Source: an uncultured Alphaproteobacteria bacterium
Lineage (GTDB): Bacteria; Pseudomonadota; Alphaproteobacteria; SP197
Assembly (NCBI GenBank): GCA_943787175.1
Contig: CALSLK010000005.1
Span: 124,001-188,000 of the forward strand
Direction: 5' to 3'
DNA length: 64,000 nt
Shown here piece after piece: positions 44,901 to 51,309 of the stretch; the first letter of the stretch is position 1; every line of letters begins with the position of its first letter. A model generated the notes under the pieces. The model ran no database searches, was not told the origin of the DNA, and worked only from the letters and a program-made list of their open reading frames with translations. The translations under genes and the position numbers were made by a program.

Positions 44901-45386
44901 GGCCGCGAGCGGCTGATGGTCGCGTTCGAGGAGATCGACGGCCATTTCCAGCGCCTGCACAAGCGCCTGTTTGGCGGCCATGCGCGCCTGTCTCTGGTCG
45001 ATTCGGACGATCCCCTGGAAGCCGGACTCGAGATTGAAGCCAGCCCGTCGGGCAAGAAGCTCCAGATTCTCTCACTGCTGTCGGGTGGCGAGCAGGCTTT
45101 GACGGCACTGGCCCTGATTTTTGCTCTCTTCCTCACCAACCCATCGCCGGTTTGCGTGCTTGATGAGGTCGATGCACCGCTTGATGACGCCAATGTCGAT
45201 CGATTCTGCGATCTGCTCGATGAATTCGCCGGCAATGGCGATACCCGCTTCCTGGTCATCACCCATCATCGCCTGACCATGGCCCGGATGGACCGCCTGT
45301 TTGGCGTCACGATGAGCGAGCCTGGCGTCTCTCAGCTCGTCTCGGTGGACCTTGCCAGCGCGGAGCTGCTCCGAGCCACTGCCTGA
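41943..45386 (+). CDS. smc: Chromosome segregation protein SMC
   Basis: 1147 residues starting at GTG 41943. Walker A GPNGCGKSNLLESL is near residue 33; long heptad coiled coils flank a hinge at about 505-625; the signature LLSGGEQALTALAL (Ser1047 area) and Walker B VCVLDEVDAPLDD end the head. SMC dimers with ScpA/ScpB extrude DNA loops and compact the chromosome. Length and order are normal. It lies about 50 bases downstream of dsbA. Confidence 0.96.
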   Translation: MHFSRLRLSGFKSFVDPTDFVIDGGLTGIVGPNGCGKSNLLESLRWVMGEASAKKMRGGEMDDVIFAGTDFRPGRNVSEVVLTLDNTKRDAPPAWNDSEEIQVSRRIERGGGSLYRINGQDARARDVQLFFADIASGTKSSALVSQGQISDLIRSKPAARRHLLEEAAGIAGLQSRRHEAELRLKGAETNLERLGDVVGGLEQQLAALQRQARQAQRYRRLSDRIREAESRWLLRRWMDACASVTSSEEGLQTIEAEVAEATRAVAEATTAQANAAEALPPLREAEAEAGAALNELQVGRVALEAEERRLNEQRREIAERLRQIESDLERERTLAEDAARALAQMDEEEATLTRQRDGEEEAIAAADKASEAMKATVADLEARVTARAEERAARTARRQALEARTSDLESRIARLDNQTREIEAERGQLNLGLDDSDSLDRLRREETDAEQHLTTAREAFAQTQADHITSREQEEAGRAAFREADQALTRMTAERDALQALVARETSGGGAPVLDSLQVAEGYETALGVALGEDLDAPLGDDGAAGWTLLPPLGDAPALPGGAEPLSSHVTAPAELARRLSQIGVVSEEQGPALARNLCAGQRLVSTSGKLWRWDGYVVRDAESSAAARLAQRARLEALNQQIGAATHRRDTTQQAQEAARALVGDAARSENTARSAADEAAEALSTARESRRAQESRSQAAEARRGDLTTMTERISAERAELASALATARHDLSEIPPASAEDGLEALREELIARRSDLSGLQGERDHLHREAEFRERRLTAIAQERQSWQGRAQGAGGRIEDLDTRRLAGQQEAGALESKPEQIVAQRRDLATRLDAAEAVRRQAADKRAAAETALAQLDRALRQTDAHLSDQREERARREGSVENARQIATEVSRQIRERLEIEPEALAETVTDSDQLAGAQELEDRFGKVVRERENMGPVNLRAEIEAQEVDEQLSVMLSEREDLEEAIQRLRRGIGELNREGRERLMVAFEEIDGHFQRLHKRLFGGHARLSLVDSDDPLEAGLEIEASPSGKKLQILSLLSGGEQALTALALIFALFLTNPSPVCVLDEVDAPLDDANVDRFCDLLDEFAGNGDTRFLVITHHRLTMARMDRLFGVTMSEPGVSQLVSVDLASAELLRATA

Positions 45387-45446
45387 GCAGGATAACTTAT
45401 TGATTTTGAAGTGTTTTTTGCTCCGACAAAGAGTCGCCGCGCATCC

Positions 45447-45475
45447 TTGACACGCCATGGGGCCATACGTATGGT
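45447..45475 (+). promoter_or_regulatory. Promoter of the ATP synthase F0 operon
   Basis: Consensus -35 TTGACA (45447-45452), 17-base spacer, and -10 TATGGT (45470-45475). A 10-base perfect palindrome CATACGTATG (45465-45474) overlaps the -10 and might be a regulator site. atpI starts 58 bases downstream. Confidence 0.65.
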
Positions 45476-45533
45476 TCGCGCGCTCTTTCGCCCGGCCCAC
45501 GGGGCGCCGCGCATGACGGAGGGGTGGACGTAA

Positions 45534-45890
45534 ATGACTGATGAAAAACGTCCGCCCGACCTTTCCGACTTGCAATCGCGGATCGCTGCTGCTCGAGAAA
45601 GGGAACAGGTCGCAACCCGACCCGATCCCAAGAAACGTGCGATGGCATCCGGGTATGGTATAGCCATCCGGCTGGCGATTGAGATGGTAGCGGCGCTTGG
45701 CGTCTCGGTATTTTTGGGCCTCTGGCTCGACCGGGAACTGGGTGTGGCGCCTCTTTTCCTGATCATTCTTTTGATCATGGGGATGGGAGCCGCGTTCATA
45801 AACGTCTACAAGGTCGCCAGCGGTTTCACCCACGGGTCGCTTCGCGATCTGGCGGAAATGAAGAAGGACGGGAAGACGCGTGGCGACTGA
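45534..45890 (+). CDS. atpI: F0F1 ATP synthase assembly protein AtpI
   Basis: 118 residues with a charged N-terminus (PDLSDLQSRIAAARERE) and two membrane helices, the second in FLIILLIMGMGAAFINVYK, as in alphaproteobacterial AtpI. It assists c-ring assembly and possibly Mg2+ supply. Strong GGAGGGG upstream. The end overlaps atpB by 11 bases. Confidence 0.88.
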   Translation: MTDEKRPPDLSDLQSRIAAAREREQVATRPDPKKRAMASGYGIAIRLAIEMVAALGVSVFLGLWLDRELGVAPLFLIILLIMGMGAAFINVYKVASGFTHGSLRDLAEMKKDGKTRGD

Positions 45891-46641
45891 ATCCCATGGC
45901 GACGGCGGGCACAGCCCGCTTGCACAATTCGCGATCAACTCACAGGTTGATCTGAACGTTGGCGGCTTGGCGCTGCACATCACGAACTCAGCTGTCGTGA
46001 TGATGGTGGCGACTGCCCTGATCATTGCGTTCACGACCATTTTCATCTCCAAGCGTGCGCTTGTGCCTGGACGCATGCAGTCGCTTGTCGAGATTTCCTA
46101 TGAATTCGTCGCCAACATGATCCGCGATAATGTCGGGAACGAGGGTCGCCCCTACTTCCCGTTCATCTTCTCGCTCTTCATGTTCATCCTGTTCTGCAAC
46201 ATGCTTGGCATGCTGCCCTACAGCTTTACGGCGACCAGCCAGATCATCATCACCTTCGGCCTTGCGTTGGTTGTCTTCATCGGCGTGACGATCATCGGCT
46301 TCCTCAAGCATGGCTTGGGTTTCTTCGGGTTCTTCCTGCCAAGCGGCGTGCCGGGCTTCCTGGCGCCGCTGGTGATTCCGATCGAAGTGCTGAGCTACCT
46401 GATTCGCCCCATCAGCCTGGGTCTGCGTCTGTTTGCAAACCTGACGGCCGGTCACACCATGCTGAAGGTGTTTGCGGGCTTTATCCTGCCGCTGGGTTCG
46501 TTCTACATCCTTCCCGGTGTCATCCCGATGGCCGCCACGGTTGGCCTGACCATTCTCGAATTCGCGATTGCATTCCTGCAGGCCTACGTCTTTGCAGTGT
46601 TGAGCTGCATTTACCTGCACGACGCAATTCACATGCACTAA
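45880..46641 (+). CDS. atpB: ATP synthase F0 subunit a
   Basis: 253 residues from GTG 45880, with five to six membrane helices. The conserved helix LRLFANLTAGHTML carries the essential arginine (SLGLRLFANL) facing the c-ring. It forms the proton half-channels. Length normal for alphaproteobacteria. Confidence 0.95.
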   Translation: MATESHGDGGHSPLAQFAINSQVDLNVGGLALHITNSAVVMMVATALIIAFTTIFISKRALVPGRMQSLVEISYEFVANMIRDNVGNEGRPYFPFIFSLFMFILFCNMLGMLPYSFTATSQIIITFGLALVVFIGVTIIGFLKHGLGFFGFFLPSGVPGFLAPLVIPIEVLSYLIRPISLGLRLFANLTAGHTMLKVFAGFILPLGSFYILPGVIPMAATVGLTILEFAIAFLQAYVFAVLSCIYLHDAIHMH

Positions 46642-46705
46642 GTCACCGGCAACCTTCAGGTCGCCTGTATAAAATCTCGAAGCTCAAGGAAAGAGGACAA
46701 GTCTC

Positions 46706-46933
46706 ATGGAAGCAGAAGCTGCAAAGCTCATTGGTGCCGGTCTGGCCGTGATTGGTCTGGGTGGTGTTGGTGCCGGTATCGGCAACATCTTCGCCTCGAT
46801 GATTTCGGCTGTTGGCCGTAACCCCGCTGCTGCCGGTAACGTGCAGGGCTTTATGTGGATCGGCTTTGCGCTGGTCGAAGCCGTTGCGCTGTACGCGCTG
46901 CTGATCGCGCTGTTGCTGCTCTTCGTATTCTAG
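46706..46933 (+). CDS. atpE: ATP synthase F0 subunit c
   Basis: 75 residues forming two helices with the polar loop GRNPAA and the proton-carrying Glu58 in GFALVEAVALYA. It makes the rotating ring. The Shine-Dalgarno is strong (AAGGAAAGAGGA). A perfect 12-pair hairpin follows directly. Confidence 0.96.
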   Translation: MEAEAAKLIGAGLAVIGLGGVGAGIGNIFASMISAVGRNPAAAGNVQGFMWIGFALVEAVALYALLIALLLLFVF

Positions 46934-46939
46934 TTCACG

Positions 46940-46975
46940 CGCCGGTCCGGATTGTCCGGACCGGCGTCATCTTTT
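46940..46975 (+). terminator. Hairpin between atpE and atpF' (attenuator or processing site)
   Basis: A perfect 12-base inverted repeat (46940-46951 and 46955-46966) with a three-base loop is followed by TCATCTTTT. It looks like an intrinsic terminator within the operon. It may let some transcripts end after atpE, or protect the atpE 3' end, raising c-subunit yield relative to b and b'. Confidence 0.65.
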
Positions 46976-47001
46976 AGCTGAACAAGAAGGCGGGAGCCCC
47001 G

Positions 47002-47487
47002 ATGCCCCAGCTCGAAACCTGGCACTTTCTGCCCCAGATCTTCTGGCTCGCAGTCTGCTTCATCACCCTCTACCTGGTGATGGCATTCGTTGCGCTGCCC
47101 AAGATTGGCAGTGTACTTGCCCAGCGTAAGGAAAAGGTCGAAAGCGACCTGGACGCCGCTGAAAAGGCCAAGATGGCCGCTGATGCCGCTCTGGAAGCCT
47201 ATGAGGCCTCACTGGTCGGTGCGCGCGAAACCGCACACATGACCATTGGTGAAGCTGCGCAGTCCAATGCCAAGGCGACGGAAGCACGCAACCACGAACT
47301 TGACGCCGAAGTCGGTGCCCAGATCGAGGAAGCAAGCAAGGCGATCAATGCAGCCAAGTCCCAGGCCATGGAAAATCTTGCTTCCATGGCTGCCGAGGCA
47401 GCGCGTGAAGCCACAGTCAAGCTGATCGGCGTCGATGTCGCCGAAGCTGATGCGGCCAACGCTGTCGCATCGGTCAAGGAGGGCTGA
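47002..47487 (+). CDS. atpF': ATP synthase F0 subunit b'
   Basis: 161 residues: one N-terminal membrane helix (IFWLAVCFITLYLVMAFVALP) and a long charged helix. This is the b' form found with b in alphaproteobacteria and photosynthetic bacteria; the two form the peripheral stalk. It ends two bases before atpF. Confidence 0.92.
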   Translation: MPQLETWHFLPQIFWLAVCFITLYLVMAFVALPKIGSVLAQRKEKVESDLDAAEKAKMAADAALEAYEASLVGARETAHMTIGEAAQSNAKATEARNHELDAEVGAQIEEASKAINAAKSQAMENLASMAAEAAREATVKLIGVDVAEADAANAVASVKEG

Positions 47488-47489
47488 AC

Positions 47490-47981
47490 ATGCAGCATCT
47501 GATGGAAGATCCGACCTTCTGGGTTGCCATTGCTTTCGTGATTGCCGTGGCGATTGTCTGGAAGCCGTTTTCCAAGATGGTTCTTGGCGGACTTGACGGT
47601 CGCAGCGAGCGTATTGCCAACGAGCTTGATGAAGCCCGTCGCCTGCGTGAAGAGGCCCAGGAACTGCTGGCATCTTACGAGCGCAAGCAACGTGAAGCCG
47701 AAAAAGAAGCCGAAGGCATCATTGCCGCAGCCAGGGAAGAAGCCGAACGGCTTGCCAAACGTGCTGCAGCTGACCTTGAGGGCCAGGTAGCCCGTCGCCG
47801 ACAGATGGCACTGGATCGTATTGGCCAGGCTGAAACCGACGCTGTGCGCGATGTCCGAGCCGCTGCCGTCGACCTGGCGCTGAAGGCCACACGCAAGCTT
47901 CTTGACGAAAAAATCAGTGAGAAAGAGCAGGCCAATATGGTCGAAGAAGCCATCGGCGAGATCGGCAAACGCCTGCACTGA
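47490..47981 (+). CDS. atpF: ATP synthase F0 subunit b
   Basis: 163 residues with a membrane helix near the start (FWVAIAFVIAVAIVWKPF) and a long coiled-coil of Arg/Glu-rich heptads. It pairs with b' as the stator. It is the last gene of the F0 operon; a strong terminator follows. Confidence 0.94.
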   Translation: MQHLMEDPTFWVAIAFVIAVAIVWKPFSKMVLGGLDGRSERIANELDEARRLREEAQELLASYERKQREAEKEAEGIIAAAREEAERLAKRAAADLEGQVARRRQMALDRIGQAETDAVRDVRAAAVDLALKATRKLLDEKISEKEQANMVEEAIGEIGKRLH

Positions 47982-48021
47982 GACTTACCAACACAGGTTC
48001 GGGGGCATCCGAAGCAAGAGA

Positions 48022-48057
48022 GGGCGCCACGCTGCGAAGCGGGCGCCCTTTTCTTTT
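48022..48057 (+). terminator. Intrinsic terminator of the atp operon
   Basis: Stem GGGCGCC-(A)-CGCT, loop GCGA, AGCG-GGCGCCC, i.e. 11 pairs with one bulge (48022-48048), then TTTTCTTTT. The T-tract contains the target duplication of the adjoining IS1595 element, which inserted within it. Before insertion the hairpin lay about 30 bases from the convergent gcvPB stop and may have served both directions. Confidence 0.85.
48050..48057. repeat. Target-site duplication, left copy
   Basis: TTTCTTTT, eight bases, identical to 51278-51285 at the other end of the element. Eight bases is the duplication length of the IS1595 family. Confidence 0.8.
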
Positions 48058-48083
48058 GACGTTATTATACATTGCAAACCACG
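48058..48083 (+). repeat. Left terminal inverted repeat
   Basis: Starts GACGTTATTATAC and ends AAACCACG; matches the reverse complement of 51252-51277 at 25 of 26 positions. Confidence 0.85.
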
Positions 48084-48123
48084 GTCATGATTCCCATTTC
48101 TAAAGGGTACGGGGAACGGACCT

Positions 48124-49050
48124 ATGAGCATTTTGAGCAAGCCTTACTTTCACGATACCGAAGCCGCCTTTGCGAAGCTGGAAAGCATCCTCTGGGCTGA
48201 TGGTTCCGTATGCCCGCACTGCGGCACGGTTGACCACGCCTACAAGATTACAGCCAGCACAGAGAAGCGCGTTCGTTATGGTTTGTGGAAGTGCGGTTCC
48301 AAGGAGTGCCGCAAGCAGTTCACGGTCACGGTCGGCACCATCTTCGAAGGCAGCAAGGTTCCGCTCTACAAGTGGTTTCAGGCTGTGTTCTTGATGGTGT
48401 CCAGCAAGAAGGGTATCAGCGCGAACCAGATGGCCCGCACTTTGGAAGTGACGGTCAAGACGGCATGGCTCATGGGCCATCGTATCCGTGAAGCAATGCG
48501 CGAAGGCGGACCGCTGGATCAGATGGGCGGCGCTGGTGAGATCGTGGAAGTTGACGAGACGTTTATCGGTCGCGAACCGGGCATGGAAAAGCGCCGCGCC
48601 TATCATCACAAGATGAAGGTGCTGTCCTTGGTCCAGCCTGGTGGCAAGACCCGCAGCATGGTCGTGGACAACCTGAGCGCCAAGGCTCTGGTTCCGATCC
48701 TGCGCGAACAGATTGATAAGGAAACGGTCATCTTCACGGACGAAGCTGGCCAGTATCACCACTTGAAGAAGGACTTCGCGGACCACGACATCGTGCGCCA
48801 CGGCAAGAAAGAGTACGTGCGCGGCGAGGTCCACACGAACATGATTGAAGGCTATTTCAGCATCTTCAAGCGCGGCATGAAGGGCGTGTACCAACATTGC
48901 TCCAAGAAGCATTTGCATCGATATCTGGCGGTGTTTGACTTTAGGTATAACAACCGCGCAGCATTGGGCTTGGATGACGTTCAGCGCGCGACTGTACCTA
49001 TGTCCGCGATAGCCGGAAGTCGGCTTTTATACCGGGACTCGTTTGCATGA
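48124..49050 (+). CDS. IS1595-family transposase
   Basis: 308 residues. An N-terminal zinc ribbon (CPHCG near residue 30, then CGSKECRKQF near 59) precedes a DDE catalytic core with Asp144 (VDETFIG), Asp206 (FTDEAGQ) and Glu242 (NMIEGYFS), typical of the ISNwi1/ISXO2-like groups. Shine-Dalgarno GGGGAACGGA. No frameshift or stop: it looks active. Its TGA overlaps an ATG (49047) that opens the reading frame of the cargo protease, so the two are coupled. Confidence 0.93.
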   Translation: MSILSKPYFHDTEAAFAKLESILWADGSVCPHCGTVDHAYKITASTEKRVRYGLWKCGSKECRKQFTVTVGTIFEGSKVPLYKWFQAVFLMVSSKKGISANQMARTLEVTVKTAWLMGHRIREAMREGGPLDQMGGAGEIVEVDETFIGREPGMEKRRAYHHKMKVLSLVQPGGKTRSMVVDNLSAKALVPILREQIDKETVIFTDEAGQYHHLKKDFADHDIVRHGKKEYVRGEVHTNMIEGYFSIFKRGMKGVYQHCSKKHLHRYLAVFDFRYNNRAALGLDDVQRATVPMSAIAGSRLLYRDSFA

Positions 49051-49136
49051 CCGACATACCGATGTGACCAGAACTGATCGTTTGGGCCAGAGAGCACCGA
49101 GGTCTCACCCAGGACGAGGCCGCTGACAAGCTCAGT

Positions 49137-50192
49137 ATGCAGGTGGCTGACCTCGCCGCGCTTGAGCGTGGCGAAAAGACGCCGAACCTAACTTTTTTCA
49201 AGAAGCTCTCTGCAAGGCTGCGGATTCCCGGCGGTTCTTTGCTGAGACAAGAGCCGCCGAATGTACCGCCGCTGCCAACAGACTTCCGCACGGTCGAAGG
49301 CCGCGAGCCAACCGTAGGTTTTGAGGTCCGATTGGCGGTGAGCTATGCTCGCACGATTTCTGAGAATGTTCGTGAATTGGCAGAGGAAGAGCTAACGGAG
49401 CCGCTGCCGGTTCTGCCTCGTTTGCGGCTTGGCGCAAACCCCGATGAGGCGGGCGAGGCCGAGCGCGCTAGGCTAAATGTGAGCGCGGTTCAGCAACTGG
49501 GTTGGGGTTCCAATCAAGCGTTCCGAAACTGGCGCACTGTAGTTGAGGGCGCAGGCACATTCGTCCTGCTTAAAAACTTTCCGCTTGCTGACTGTAAGGG
49601 ATTCACAATCTACGATCATCGGAGCGCACCGATTATTGTGATCAGCAAGAAAGAACGGCTTGATGTCGCGAGGACGTTCACGTTGCTGCACGAGTACGCG
49701 CATCTGCTGTTACGGGAGCCGGGCCTCTCTGACCACGATGACCGAAACCCCGTAGAGGCATTCTGTAACCGGTTTGCCGCAGCGTTCTTAATGCCACGAA
49801 ATATCATCCGGGAAATGTTGGGCGGCTGGCCGCTTGAGCCGCAAGACTGGGATATGGGTGATGTGAGGAATTGGGCTCGCCAATTGAAGGTGAGCCAACA
49901 GGCCATGGCCCTTCGGTTCGAAAGGCTTGGGATTGCACCTGCCGGCTACTACAACACCTTCCGCGAGCGCCAGGGACAGGCCGCAGCGCCACGAGAACCG
50001 AACGGCGGGAACTACGTCGCAACGCAGGTCAATGAACTCGGGGATAGGTTCTCCTACAGCGTACTTCAAGCTGAGCACGGTGCGCGGATTGCGCCGGTCG
50101 AAGCCGCCGATATTCTCGACATTCGACCGGCCCATTTTGGTAACATTCGGCAGCAGATCGAGAACCATCGCACTCGAGTCGGTGTTGGGTAG
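49137..50192 (+). CDS. XRE-ImmA/IrrE family metallopeptidase, N-terminal HTH broken
   Basis: The protease domain has the zinc motif HEYAH (185-189 from ATG 49137) and the following NPVEAFCNRFAAAFLMP helix. The natural frame begins at ATG 49047 (coupled to the transposase stop), but its seventh codon is TGA (49065-49067). The codons after it, PELIVWAREHRGLTQDEAADKL, are the first half of an XRE helix-turn-helix that continues past 49137. Translation from 49137 gives 351 residues lacking half of the HTH. Family members cleave repressors or act as antitoxin-like regulators. Confidence 0.75.
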   Translation: MQVADLAALERGEKTPNLTFFKKLSARLRIPGGSLLRQEPPNVPPLPTDFRTVEGREPTVGFEVRLAVSYARTISENVRELAEEELTEPLPVLPRLRLGANPDEAGEAERARLNVSAVQQLGWGSNQAFRNWRTVVEGAGTFVLLKNFPLADCKGFTIYDHRSAPIIVISKKERLDVARTFTLLHEYAHLLLREPGLSDHDDRNPVEAFCNRFAAAFLMPRNIIREMLGGWPLEPQDWDMGDVRNWARQLKVSQQAMALRFERLGIAPAGYYNTFRERQGQAAAPREPNGGNYVATQVNELGDRFSYSVLQAEHGARIAPVEAADILDIRPAHFGNIRQQIENHRTRVGVG

Positions 50193-50642
50193 TTGCCGTT
50201 CATTATCGACACAGATGCGCTGGTCCATTTCGGAAACCGAGCGGACAGGGATGTAATCTACGGGGGCATACTGCCGCGTTGCCAAGCGGGTGATGTCCTC
50301 ACAGTTGCGCAAGTATTTGATGAACTGAAGCGATGGCCAGAAGTCCGTGACCTTTTTTGGCCTCACCGAGTTATCATGCGGGCCGACCAGTATGATCCGG
50401 AAGTTTTGGGCTGGGTCGGTCGGATATCCGACAACTTTGAGTTTCTATACGATTTGTCAGGCGCGAAGAATCCTGATCCCGCAGACCCTTGGTTGATCGC
50501 ATGAGCAAAGGTCTATGGATACACGTTGGTGACGGATGAGCGGCCCGCCAGCACAAAGAAGATCCCCTTTGTGTGCCGCCAGCAAGGCGTGGATGTGCCG
50601 TGCATAAATGGAGCCGCGCTATTGGAGCAACTGGGCTTATGA
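50193..50642 (+). pseudogene. DUF4411 (PIN-like) protein interrupted by TGA
   Basis: The frame starts at TTG 50193, right after the protease stop: FIIDTDALVHFGNRADRD is the acidic PIN-like start, and NPDPADPWLIA the conserved late motif. There an in-frame TGA (50502-50504) cuts it to 103 residues. The same frame continues with AKVYGYTLVTDERPAS and CINGAALLEQLGL, the normal C-terminus, up to 50642. So it is a single nonsense change, not a frameshift. DUF4411 proteins are considered toxin-like nucleases paired with XRE-ImmA partners. Confidence 0.75.
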
Positions 50643-50782
50643 CAACTGAGAAGAAGCAAGCCGACAAGTTCACTGAGGCCGCTCGCAAAGCGGAATCCGA
50701 TGAAGACGAAGCCGCCTTCGAGCGAAAGTTAAAACGGCTGGCGAAAGCCAAGCCCGAACCCAAGAAGCCCTCGGATAAGTGA
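50639..50782 (+). CDS. 47-residue charged protein downstream of DUF4411
   Basis: Starts at ATG 50639, overlapping the DUF4411 stop by four bases (ATGA). Composition is almost entirely charged and helical: KKQADKFTEAARKAESDEDE, then FERKLKRLAK. Small proteins of this pattern are frequent in rhizobia and relatives, often near mobile genes; function unknown. It ends at a hairpin terminator that starts inside its last codons. Confidence 0.7.
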   Translation: MTTEKKQADKFTEAARKAESDEDEAAFERKLKRLAKAKPEPKKPSDK

Positions 50783-50796
50783 GCCGGGGGCTTTCT
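50765..50796 (+). terminator. Terminator of the cargo operon
   Basis: AAGCCCTCGG (50765-50774) pairs with CCGGGGGCTT (50784-50793), ten pairs including one G-U, loop of nine, followed by a short TCT. The T-tract is weak, so termination may be partial. Confidence 0.5.
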
Positions 50797-50913
50797 GATT
50801 CAGGAGACCAAAATGTGAATCTCAATCCTTCGATGGACTGCCAAATTTCTACGATTGGAGATCAAGGCCGATGGAATCTGACCTTGTCATCCTGCGGCTG
50901 AATCGCCGGTCAG

Positions 50914-51177
50914 CTAGAAGTTTGCGTCAATCCACGCATTCGTGCCCTTAAGCGCCCTGTTGTAGGTGGGCTTCTTGGTGAACTCGATCACCATGAGACG
51001 ATCGTCATCGTCAATGAATGCTTGGAGATGGTCGCGAACTTCAACGGCAGTGTTGTTGATAGCCAGAAGGTAGAGCGAGTCTAGCGCCTTGTGCGCTCCG
51101 ATCCTGTCCAATTCGTCCCAGAGTTTTGGATAGTCTTTCCGCTTTACCAGATCGTACGAGATCATGAACTTGGCCAT
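50914..51177 (-). CDS. Stand-alone Cas2/SinR-like small protein
   Basis: 87 residues from ATG 51177 (GGGGGAAG upstream). The start AKFMISYDLVKRKDYPKLW, a central NNTAVEVRDHLQAFIDDDDR and DRLMVIEFTK give a beta-alpha-beta ferredoxin-like pattern as in Cas2 and related SinR/VapD-like proteins; the ending GTNAWI recurs in a family I know only as hypothetical. No cas1, repeats or spacers are nearby. Located inside the IS1595 element, converging on the cargo operon. Confidence 0.6.
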   Translation of the reverse strand: MAKFMISYDLVKRKDYPKLWDELDRIGAHKALDSLYLLAINNTAVEVRDHLQAFIDDDDRLMVIEFTKKPTYNRALKGTNAWIDANF

Positions 51178-51251
51178 TTCTTCCCCCAATCAGTGAGGGA
51201 GAATGGTGACTCACACACAACCAGAGAGTCAATCCACGTTCCCGGCGTTTG

Positions 51252-51277
51252 CGTGGTTTGCAATGTATAATAACGCC
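51252..51277 (-). repeat. Right terminal inverted repeat
   Basis: Reverse complement starts GGCGTTATTATAC; pairs with 48058-48083 at 25 of 26 positions. Confidence 0.85.
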
Positions 51278-51285
51278 TTTCTTTT
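51278..51285. repeat. Target-site duplication, right copy
   Basis: TTTCTTTT, identical to 48050-48057. The gcvPB stop lies 25 bases further. Confidence 0.8.
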
Positions 51286-51309
51286 GTCTTCCTCGAAGCG
51301 ACTAAGACG

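Larger units (their letters stand above)
48058..51277 (+). mobile_element. IS1595-family element with passenger genes (3,220 bp)
   Basis: Bounded by 26-base terminal inverted repeats (48058-48083 and 51252-51277, one mismatch at the second base) and an 8-base direct repeat. It contains a complete DDE transposase, then an XRE-ImmA/IrrE protease gene, a DUF4411 gene and a 47-residue gene in the same direction, and a Cas2/SinR-like gene in the opposite direction. Cargo-bearing members of IS1595 are known; this cargo set is not one I recognise. The cargo looks less GC-rich than the host genes. Confidence 0.88.

Noticed and set aside
48100..48918. A 272-codon minus-strand frame inside the mobile element
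   Set aside because: Exact shadow of the transposase, which has zinc ribbon and DDE residues.
49065..50504. Selenocysteine or TGA-as-Trp decoding of the in-frame TGA codons
   Set aside because: TGA is the ordinary stop of most genes here, including overlapping ATGA junctions, the cargo uses TGG for Trp, and no Sec-type context is expected in these families.
50914..51252. A CRISPR-Cas locus suggested by the Cas2-like gene
   Set aside because: No cas1, no effector genes and no repeat-spacer array anywhere nearby; the gene belongs to the transposon.
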